Source of the DNA: Lwoffella lincolnii
GTDB taxonomy: Bacteria > Pseudomonadota > Gammaproteobacteria > Pseudomonadales > Moraxellaceae
Reading direction: 5' to 3'
Assembly: GCF_002014765.1 (NCBI RefSeq)
Contig: NZ_MUYT01000006.1
Location: 1-63,333, forward strand
Length of the DNA stretch: 63,333 bases
Numbering within the stretch: position 1 is the first letter of the stretch; the number at the start of each line of letters is the position of its first letter. Positions 7,996 to 15,070 of this stretch are shown one piece after another. The notes beneath the pieces are model-generated. The model worked only from the letters and a program-made list of their open reading frames with translations, made no database searches and had not been told where the DNA came from. The position numbers and the translations under genes were made by a program.

Positions 7996-9534
7996 ATGAC
8001 ACCATTAGTCAAAGAGCTGTTTGATTTACATACTGACCAAGCTGAGCCCAGCGTCATTGACCAAACCATCAGAGATAATGTTAGGGTGGTGGGTACGAAT
8101 CTTTGGGTGCTTTTTTTTGCCATCTTAGTGGCATCTGTGGGGTTAAATGTCAATTCTACAGCGGTGGTCATTGGGGCGATGTTAATTTCGCCCTTAATGG
8201 GTCCTATTGTGGGCATTGGATATGGGCTGGGCATTAACGATGTAGACTTACTTAAGCTGTCGTTACGTAATTTGGGCATTTTTACTGCTTTGAGCATTGT
8301 AACATCGACCATGTACTTTGCCATCAGCCCCTTAGATGCAATACAACCTGAGTTGCTTGCTCGCACTTCCCCAAATCTTTGGGATGTGTTGATTGCCTTT
8401 TTTGGTGGCGCAGCTGGCATCATTGCCTTAACTCGTAAAAGCATTTCTAACGTCGTGCCGGGCGTTGCCATTGCCACGGCATTAATGCCACCTTTGTGTA
8501 CCGCAGGATTTGGCATTGCCACGGGTAATTGGAGTTTTTTCTTTGGGGCGTTTTTTTTATATTGTATTAATAGCGTCTTTATTGCTTTGGCAACCTTACT
8601 GTTTGTGAAAATTTTTCATCTGCCTAAACATAAATTTTTAGATGAAATCACCGAAAAACGCACCAACATGTTGATTGCTGTTACTGCTGTTTTGATGATT
8701 GTGCCAAGTGGTTATTTGGCGTTTAATTTGGTACAAAGTACCCGCTTTACTCAAGCAGTAGATGCCTTTGTTGATGGGCAAGATTTTAATAATGAATTTT
8801 TAATATTGGCACATGAAGTGCGTCCACAAGCCCGTGAAGTGGTATTAACCGTGGGTGGTGTTCATTTCCCTACACACCTAGAAGACCGCTTAGCCCAAAA
8901 CTTAGCTGGCAGAGGCTTTGCTAAGAGCAAGGTGGAGGTGCGTTATACAGGCAGTAACCAAGTGGACATCAACAGCTTAAAAACGGAATTGACCCAATCT
9001 ACCTATCGTAACTTGGTTAATCAAATCGAAAGTCTCAGCAAAGAAAACGAACAACTGACACAACAGTTGGCAAGCAACTCATCGCTGTCTGAACAAACCA
9101 GCAGTGCCGATAAACAACTTTATAAAGAATTACTGGCTCAATATCCACAGATTGACAGTGTTACCATCACACGAGGGGATAGGTTCATACACGCTAAAGC
9201 CAACAAAACACCCAAACAGCCAATAAACGAACAGCCAAACATCACTGCCAATCACAACAATACGGTGATTGACGCTCATTCAAATCAAAGTGAGCATTCA
9301 AACCCAAGCGACAACATCGTTCAACAAACGCTCACGCAAGTGAACATTGACAGCAAACGACCTCTAAAAAATACTGATAAACAACGCATCACCGCTTGGC
9401 TTGATAGCAAATATGAGCAGAGTTTGCTCAGGGTGCATTTTAACAGCGGTGATACAGAGATTACTGAAATCTTACAAGAAGCTGATGCTCAACAAAATGT
9501 CAGTCAAGAAGCGGATACTCAACAGAGTCATTAA
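7996..9534 (+). CDS. DUF389 / TIGR00341 family membrane protein
   Basis: The first about 240 residues hold five or six hydrophobic helices with the conserved stretches AVVIGAMLISPLMGPIVGIG, NVVPGVAIATALMPPLC and FGAFFLYCINSVFIALA, which define the DUF389 family. The function of the family is not known. The C-terminal half (about 250-512) is soluble, with a charged domain, a short coiled-coil-like Q/E/N region near 350 and a low-complexity Asn/Gln/His stretch near 410-450. Its last 35 bases overlap the convergent M61 peptidase gene. The upstream gap to rlmD is 274 bases, and no convincing promoter was picked out there. Confidence 0.85.
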   Translation: MTPLVKELFDLHTDQAEPSVIDQTIRDNVRVVGTNLWVLFFAILVASVGLNVNSTAVVIGAMLISPLMGPIVGIGYGLGINDVDLLKLSLRNLGIFTALSIVTSTMYFAISPLDAIQPELLARTSPNLWDVLIAFFGGAAGIIALTRKSISNVVPGVAIATALMPPLCTAGFGIATGNWSFFFGAFFLYCINSVFIALATLLFVKIFHLPKHKFLDEITEKRTNMLIAVTAVLMIVPSGYLAFNLVQSTRFTQAVDAFVDGQDFNNEFLILAHEVRPQAREVVLTVGGVHFPTHLEDRLAQNLAGRGFAKSKVEVRYTGSNQVDINSLKTELTQSTYRNLVNQIESLSKENEQLTQQLASNSSLSEQTSSADKQLYKELLAQYPQIDSVTITRGDRFIHAKANKTPKQPINEQPNITANHNNTVIDAHSNQSEHSNPSDNIVQQTLTQVNIDSKRPLKNTDKQRITAWLDSKYEQSLLRVHFNSGDTEITEILQEADAQQNVSQEADTQQSH

Positions 9535-11674
9535 CCAGCTTTAGCCAAAGATTTGATGGTAATGCTTGATTTTTAGCCCCATTTGATGGATTGCCTTTTG
9601 AATCATTCATCACAGCATCTTGTGATTCAGTCTGTAACTCAGTGCCATCTTGTGAGTCTGACCTAAGTTGCAATCGTACCGTATCCAGTGGCGGATTGGC
9701 AGATACCCCTGTGTTCGTTTGGGCTGGCACATGGACACAAATCAACTCATCACCACGGAACGCATGACAGCGTATGGTCAGCGTGCTGATTTGACTTTGC
9801 TGTTTTGCCACCCGTGCCAACTGCTCATTGCTGGCTTTGATGCCATCTATCGCCACGATGACATCGTTGGCAGACAGGCCTGCTTGGCTTGCCACGCTGT
9901 TACGTTTGACCTTTTGGATAAGCAGGCCTGCTGGAGAACTTTGGGTATGTATTCCCCAAGGCAGATGTTTGGGTGGATTGCCGTGTGGCTTGTTGTGTGG
10001 ATTGCCGTGTGGATTGTCGTGTGGGTTTTCCATGCTCACGCCCACACTTGCCAACATGTCTTTGATGGGCAAGGGTTTGACACCATTAACATAATTATCC
10101 ACAAACGCCTGCCACACCGATGATGGCAGATATTCGCACATCACTGCATTTAAGCTGTCCATGCTCATACCAATGCGACCGATTGGCTCACATTTGGCAA
10201 GTTGATAAAACTGCTTAATGACATCAAACAATCGCTTTTTGCCTTGAGTTTGCGTCAACAGCAAAATATCCAGACACAATGCCACCAATGCTCCTTTATT
10301 ATAATAGCTAATGCCTGCGTTGGCGGTATTTTCATCACTGCGGTACAGCTTAATCCACGCATCAAAACTTGACTCTGCCACCGATTGCCAAGCTCGTCCA
10401 TCGGTTTGCTGATGGCGATTGATTTGCTCTGTCAGCAGTTTAAGGTAACTGTCAGTACTGATGACCCCACTGGCTTGTAGCATAAAATCATCAACATAAG
10501 ACGTAAAACCTTCAAATACCCATAGCAATGGCGTATAAGCTTCTTTGGTCAAATCCACCGCCATCATCACATCAGGGCGAATGGTCTTAACCCACCACGC
10601 ATGAAAATACTCATGGCTACATAACCCCAAAAATCGTTGATAACCATCGCTTGGCTCGTCAGGCTCAGTTAAACTTGGCAAGTCTGCCCTAGGGGTTATC
10701 AATGCCGTGCTGTTGCCATGCTCCAACCCGCCATAATCATGACCACTGGCATGGGTTAAAAAATGATACTCATCAAATGGTGTACTGCCAAGCACATTGA
10801 CATAACATTGGCAAATCCGTTGTAAATCTCGCTGAAGTCGACTCATGTCTGTGTGATGATGACCTGAAATATAGACATGATGCCAAATCTGCTTGTTAAG
10901 CGTGAGCTTTTTGTCTTGCGTAAGTTCTTCATCTTGAGCCGTTACCATAAACTGAGTATGGGTCTGTAACCCAAACTCAAATGGATAATCAATCAGCTCA
11001 TCATAACTGTCTGCCACCAGTTCATAACTCTGATAATCTGTCGATTGACAGACGCTGGCAGACAAACCACATGCCAGCAATGCTTTAAACGCTTCACGTT
11101 GCTGAGTAAACGCCGCATTTGCTTTATTGGGTAAACGTTTGTCTGTTTCTGTTTTATTAAACTTGCTTTTGCCCAACCCATCAGCTAAGTCATCAATGAC
11201 TAAGCCCATTAAACCATCAATAAAGCCCATTGGCACGTGTAAGCACACTTTGCACGCTTGTTGTTCCTGCCCCATCACCGCCAACGCCAATGACGAAAAA
11301 TTCCCAAACAAACGACGCTGATCAACATAAGCGGTGCGAACCGACAAATCATAACAATACACTTCATAATGCACTTGCACCCATTGCCCTGTGGTTACGT
11401 TGGGTAATTGCCATTGGTTTTTACTTAATTTGATGGCACGGTGTTTGGTGGCAACAACATTATCCTGCTTGGCAACAAGCACATCACTGCCATCATACAC
11501 ATCATACGTTACCACCGTGATGTGCCGAGCAAACTCACGCATCAGATAACTGCCTGGTAGCCATGATGGCAACCAAAGCATCGGCTTATCATCATCAGCC
11601 TGCCAATACAGGCGCACATCGACCAAATGCTCACGATAACGGTCAAAGTTGAATTGGTATTGTACATATGTCAT
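9500..11674 (-). CDS. M61-family metallopeptidase with PDZ domain
   Basis: The protein resembles the M61 glycyl aminopeptidases. HEYFHAWWVKTIRPD near residue 350 carries the HExxH zinc site. EGFTSYVDDFM near 385 supplies the third ligand. YGGLEHGNS upstream is also typical. A PDZ domain near residue 600 (GLLIQKVKRNSVASQAGLSANDV) follows a linker of NPHx tetrapeptide repeats. No signal peptide is visible, so it is probably cytosolic. The upstream in-frame codon at 11701 is TTG, whereas the ATG at 11674 has GGGGAA 8 bases before it and was chosen. It overlaps the convergent DUF389 gene by 35 bases. Confidence 0.85.
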   Translation of the reverse strand: MTYVQYQFNFDRYREHLVDVRLYWQADDDKPMLWLPSWLPGSYLMREFARHITVVTYDVYDGSDVLVAKQDNVVATKHRAIKLSKNQWQLPNVTTGQWVQVHYEVYCYDLSVRTAYVDQRRLFGNFSSLALAVMGQEQQACKVCLHVPMGFIDGLMGLVIDDLADGLGKSKFNKTETDKRLPNKANAAFTQQREAFKALLACGLSASVCQSTDYQSYELVADSYDELIDYPFEFGLQTHTQFMVTAQDEELTQDKKLTLNKQIWHHVYISGHHHTDMSRLQRDLQRICQCYVNVLGSTPFDEYHFLTHASGHDYGGLEHGNSTALITPRADLPSLTEPDEPSDGYQRFLGLCSHEYFHAWWVKTIRPDVMMAVDLTKEAYTPLLWVFEGFTSYVDDFMLQASGVISTDSYLKLLTEQINRHQQTDGRAWQSVAESSFDAWIKLYRSDENTANAGISYYNKGALVALCLDILLLTQTQGKKRLFDVIKQFYQLAKCEPIGRIGMSMDSLNAVMCEYLPSSVWQAFVDNYVNGVKPLPIKDMLASVGVSMENPHDNPHGNPHNKPHGNPPKHLPWGIHTQSSPAGLLIQKVKRNSVASQAGLSANDVIVAIDGIKASNEQLARVAKQQSQISTLTIRCHAFRGDELICVHVPAQTNTGVSANPPLDTVRLQLRSDSQDGTELQTESQDAVMNDSKGNPSNGAKNQALPSNLWLKLVNDSVEYPLLD
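9973..10030 (-). repeat. 12-bp in-frame repeats in the M61 peptidase linker
   Basis: Read on the minus strand, about five 12-base units of the type AAYCCACACGRC encode ENPHDNPHGNPHNKPHGNPP. They join the catalytic region to the PDZ domain and preserve frame. Confidence 0.8.
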
Positions 11675-11809
11675 TAAACGGATTCCCCATAAACACGACA
11701 AATCAAATAAAAGGTAAATTAAATAAAAAATGATAAATACTCAAGTCATATGGGCTTAAGTCTATGGCAAAAGTGATGGTTATTCAAACCAATATTCAAA
11801 CTCAAAAAT

Positions 11810-11848
11810 TTTTACTGTCTTTTTTGAATTTTACTGTCTTTTCTTGAA
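11810..11848. repeat. Duplicated TTTACTGTCTTTT box upstream of the FKBP gene
   Basis: The 19-base TTTACTGTCTTTT(C)TTGAA occurs twice in direct succession about 110-150 bases before the FKBP-type gene, in the divergent gap with the M61 peptidase. A regulatory role is possible but unproven. Confidence 0.5.
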
Positions 11849-11958
11849 AGTTAAGGTTATCATCACAATTAACCATTAACTTAAGATAAGCAAGATAATC
11901 TGCTGTTTTTTGTTTTAATCGTTATATTTTTTAAATTTCTTTTATTAGGATAATTATC

Positions 11959-12459
11959 ATGACAGACATCAACAAAGCACCCATCAGTAAAGACAGTGCC
12001 GTTACCTTTCACTACACCCTAACAGACGATGATGGTCAGCTCATTGACCAATCACAAGAAGGTCAACCACTTGCCTACTTACACGGTCATCAAAACATCA
12101 TTCCAGGATTAGAAGCACAACTTGAAGGCAAATCTGTTGGTGATAAAGTGCAAGCCGTCGTTGAGCCAGCCGATGCCTATGGTGAATTTTTAGAAGAAGC
12201 GGTGCAAGAAGTCCCCCGTGAGAACTTCCAAGGTGTGGATAACATCGAACCTGGCATGCAATTTCAATCACAAGCGGGTGATCAAGTGATGTTGGTAACC
12301 GTCAAAGATGTCACCGACGATATGGTCATCGTTGATGCCAACCACCCATTGGCAGGCAAGCGTCTACACTTCGATGTGGAGATTACCGATGTGCGTGTTG
12401 CAACGGCTGATGAGCTCAAACATGGTCATGTGCATGGCGTGGGTGGCGTACATCACTAA
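11959..12459 (+). CDS. FKBP-type peptidyl-prolyl isomerase, SlyD-like
   Basis: This 166-residue protein has the SlyD arrangement. An FKBP half is split by an insert-in-flap chaperone domain (about residues 65-125). Motifs are VTFHYTLTDDDGQLIDQS, LAYLHGHQNIIPGLEAQLEG and NHPLAGKRLHFDVEITDV. Such proteins catalyse proline cis-trans isomerisation and bind unfolded chains. The C-terminus HGHVHGVGGVHH is a short histidine-rich tail that may bind metal, as the longer SlyD tail does in E. coli. No signal peptide is seen. The gene stands alone. Confidence 0.92.
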   Translation: MTDINKAPISKDSAVTFHYTLTDDDGQLIDQSQEGQPLAYLHGHQNIIPGLEAQLEGKSVGDKVQAVVEPADAYGEFLEEAVQEVPRENFQGVDNIEPGMQFQSQAGDQVMLVTVKDVTDDMVIVDANHPLAGKRLHFDVEITDVRVATADELKHGHVHGVGGVHH

Positions 12460-12724
12460 ACCAGTTAAGCACCAGTACCTAAGCAATGCCACAATGCACA
12501 AATGCTTAGCAAAATGACAACAAATCAACACAATCACACACAATTTGTCAATAGAAAACAGCCATTAAAAGCGATATTGTAAAATAGGGTAAGTGTGTGA
12601 ATTATTGATATTTGAATTAGATGATATTAGATTAATTATCTGCCTATCAATATGTCAATATGGCAAACAAACCCATAAAACAACCCTTTTAATCAACCAA
12701 CCCATTTAAACAAGGAATATCCGT

Positions 12725-12964
12725 ATGAGTAATGACGTCAATGACACTTTAGATTCAATCAAAAACACACTAGAAAGCAACTGGAAGCAACTGACTGGCT
12801 CAGTAAAAGAGATGTGGGGTGAGTTGACCGATGACGAAATCACCCAAATCGATGGTAGCCGTGAAAAATTATCTGGTCGTATCCAAGAACGTTATGGTAA
12901 AGCCAAAGACGAAGTTGAACAAGAAATCGACGCATGGACTGAGAAAAATAAACACACTTGGTAA
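12725..12964 (+). CDS. CsbD family stress-response protein
   Basis: This small, highly charged 79-residue protein carries NWKQLTGSVKEMWGELTDDE and SGRIQERYGKAKDEVEQEID, the pattern of the CsbD family. The family is linked to general stress in several bacteria, and its biochemical role is unknown. AAGGAATATCCGT precedes the ATG as a plausible binding site. A strong terminator follows, so it is probably a single-gene transcript. Confidence 0.88.
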   Translation: MSNDVNDTLDSIKNTLESNWKQLTGSVKEMWGELTDDEITQIDGSREKLSGRIQERYGKAKDEVEQEIDAWTEKNKHTW

Positions 12965-13026
12965 CACTTGGTAATTTGTATGCTGTTAACGTTTGCTAAA
13001 TTTTGCTAAATTAAGCACGTTAAATT

Positions 13027-13067
13027 AAAAAGCCCCCCAAACCAAAGTTGTTTGGGGGGCTTTTTTT
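13027..13067. terminator. Strong bidirectional terminator after csbD
   Basis: AAAAAGCCCCCCAAAC and GTTTGGGGGGCTTTTT form a 16-bp stem around a 7-base loop and end in a T-run. It serves the CsbD gene and probably the convergent exonuclease gene. Confidence 0.93.
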
Positions 13068-13113
13068 ATGCACCTTTTATGTTATGCACCAATTTGATGC
13101 AGCAAATAAACCA

Positions 13114-13938
13114 TCACCTCTTCCAGCCGTCTAAGAATGCCTGATGAATGCGTTGCCCTTGAGCATCGGTCAGGGTGTCAAGGTAGTTTACTGTGATTTG
13201 TTCTAACTGCTGGTGGGTAGTGGCATCAAGTCCACCCACCAGTAACTGCCATCGCAGATAAATGAGCCAAGTATTTAGCACGTCGCTTTCACAATAAGTG
13301 GTCAATTGTTGCCAGTTGCCAGCTTGTACAAGCCCCACCACTTGTGAGCCGTTCATGCCCCCTTTACCAGCAAAACCACAAACGCTTGCCATCACGTCCA
13401 GCGGTTGTTTGTTATGACCAGCAAATAAGCTCAGCTTGTCCATCAGGTCGGTGTGCCTATCGTGATAGCGATTTAGGTAGTTATTGTATTGAATGTCTCG
13501 GTTGGAGTTTTCGTCAAAAAACTCTGGGGCAGACAGTTTATGGTGCATGGCACGGTACATCAGCACAGGAATGTCAAAGCTTGAGCCATTCCAGCTGACC
13601 AAATTGGGCAGTCGGTTGGGGTGTTTATCAGCAAATATGGCAAAAAACTTGCTAAGGATTTGTGCTTCGTCCATGTCTGCTAGGCTAAATGATTTAAGTC
13701 GCATTTGTGCTTGATTTGGCTGTTGGGTAAAGCCAAACCAAAATAATGACAAACAGGCAACCTTATGCAAAGGTGGTCGCATAAAGTCATTGCCTGCTTC
13801 ACTTTGGCGAATGGCGGTCAAAGCAGACAGAGTGTCAGCATCAGACAGCATGGCTAAGTTGGGGTACAGTCTTCTGCCTGTTTCAAGGTCAGGGACGGTT
13901 TCAATATCAAACACCAGTAACGATTGGGGAAAAGGCAT
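13114..13938 (-). CDS. Predicted 3'-5' exonuclease, PolB-like exonuclease fold (DnaQ superfamily)
   Basis: The protein (about 274 residues) has the DEDD exonuclease motifs: LLVFDIETVPDLETGRRLYP (Exo I), LVSWNGSSFDIPVLMYRAM (Exo II) and YCESDVLNTWLIYLRW (Exo III). This matches the 'predicted 3'-5' exonuclease related to the PolB exonuclease domain' family. Its substrate is unknown. Two ATGs lie 9 bases apart. The one at 13938 has AGG 9 bases upstream, while at 13947 AGG abuts the codon, so the inner one was chosen. It lies 47 bases after cysM on the same strand and is probably cotranscribed. Confidence 0.85.
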   Translation of the reverse strand: MPFPQSLLVFDIETVPDLETGRRLYPNLAMLSDADTLSALTAIRQSEAGNDFMRPPLHKVACLSLFWFGFTQQPNQAQMRLKSFSLADMDEAQILSKFFAIFADKHPNRLPNLVSWNGSSFDIPVLMYRAMHHKLSAPEFFDENSNRDIQYNNYLNRYHDRHTDLMDKLSLFAGHNKQPLDVMASVCGFAGKGGMNGSQVVGLVQAGNWQQLTTYCESDVLNTWLIYLRWQLLVGGLDATTHQQLEQITVNYLDTLTDAQGQRIHQAFLDGWKR

Positions 13939-13985
13939 TGATGGCATCCTATTTTATAAAAGGGATAAAATTGATGAGCCAGTCG

Positions 13986-14921
13986 TTATTGTGAATAAAG
14001 TCCAGTGGATAAATAACGGTCACCACGGTCACAGACGATAAACACAATCAGGGCATGTGGGTCATCTGTTGTGATTTGTTGGGCGATTTTTTGGCTTGCC
14101 CATGCTGCCCCACCAGATGACACGCCTGCAAAAATACCTTCGGTTTTGGCAAGCTGTCGCATGCTTTGTTCAGCGTCAGACTGTTTAATGTCCATCACCT
14201 TATCCACCAAAGACGCATCAAAAATACCTGGTAAGTATTCTGTTGGCCAACGGCGAATGCCAGCAATGTTTGCCCCATCGGCAGGTTGTAGGCCGATGAT
14301 TTTAATGTTGGGGTTTTGTTCTTTTAGGTATTTTCCCACACCCATGATGGTGCCTGTTGTTCCCATTGAGCTGACAAAATGGGTGATTTTACCTTGTGTT
14401 TGTTGCCAGATTTCAGGTCCTGTGCTTAAGTAATGAGCTTGGGCATTGTCAGGGTTGTTAAACTGGTCAAGTACCACGCCTTTGCCCTCTGCTTGCATTT
14501 GCTTGGCGATGTCTCGGGCTTGTTCGATGCCATCACTTTCAATCAATGTTGCACCATATGCTGTCATGGCATCTTTACGCTCTTGGGTGGCGTTGGCAGG
14601 CATGATGAGCGTCATTTTATAGCCACGCATGGCAGCGACCATTGCCAAGGCAATGCCTGTGTTGCCACTGGTGGCTTCGATTAGGGTATCACCGTGTTTG
14701 ATGTCGCCTCGCTGTTCGGCTTGATATATCATATTAAACGCTGGGCGGTCTTTGACTGAACCTGCTGGGTTATTGCCTTCAAGTTTGGCAAGCAAGGTGG
14801 CATTGGTGGCATGTGAGCCAAAGCGTTGCAGTTTGACCAGTGGTGTTAAGCCCACACAGTCGGCAAGCTGACTGGTTTTGGTGGTGAAATTGGTGATGGT
14901 TTGGTTGTTTAAAAGGTTCAT
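13986..14921 (-). CDS. cysM: Cysteine synthase B (O-acetylserine sulfhydrylase)
   Basis: CysM makes cysteine from O-acetylserine and sulfide or thiosulfate. The 311-residue protein has the PLP lysine in NNPAGSVKDRPA, the substrate loop EATSGNTGIALAM and the phosphate-binding SSMGTTGTIMG. The GIRRWPTEYLPGIFD stretch fits CysM better than CysK. It is divergent from the sensor kinase gene. A cysM/gacS pairing is also found in pseudomonads. Confidence 0.94.
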   Translation of the reverse strand: MNLLNNQTITNFTTKTSQLADCVGLTPLVKLQRFGSHATNATLLAKLEGNNPAGSVKDRPAFNMIYQAEQRGDIKHGDTLIEATSGNTGIALAMVAAMRGYKMTLIMPANATQERKDAMTAYGATLIESDGIEQARDIAKQMQAEGKGVVLDQFNNPDNAQAHYLSTGPEIWQQTQGKITHFVSSMGTTGTIMGVGKYLKEQNPNIKIIGLQPADGANIAGIRRWPTEYLPGIFDASLVDKVMDIKQSDAEQSMRQLAKTEGIFAGVSSGGAAWASQKIAQQITTDDPHALIVFIVCDRGDRYLSTGLYSQ

Positions 14922-15012
14922 GTGACTCTCTGTTTTGTATCAATGTTTGCTTTTGTTTGATTTTATCAGTGTTTGATTTTATCAATAAGTTGACTGTCCA
15001 TTGTAGCGAATT

Positions 15013-15041
15013 TTGGCATAAAAACATAATTTGGTTATAAT
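15013..15041 (+). promoter_or_regulatory. Sigma70-type promoter of the hybrid kinase gene
   Basis: TTGGCA (15013-15018) and TATAAT (15036-15041) are 17 bases apart. A short inverted repeat GGTTAT/ATAACC overlaps and follows the -10 box and could be a binding site. AGGA lies about 8 bases before the GTG start. Confidence 0.7.
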
Positions 15042-15070
15042 CCGTTTATCATAACCAAGGAACGCTTTTT

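Noticed and set aside
7953..8522. Long open frame antisense to the DUF389 gene
   Set aside because: It lies wholly opposite a well-supported membrane protein gene, and its methionine-rich translation has no family pattern.
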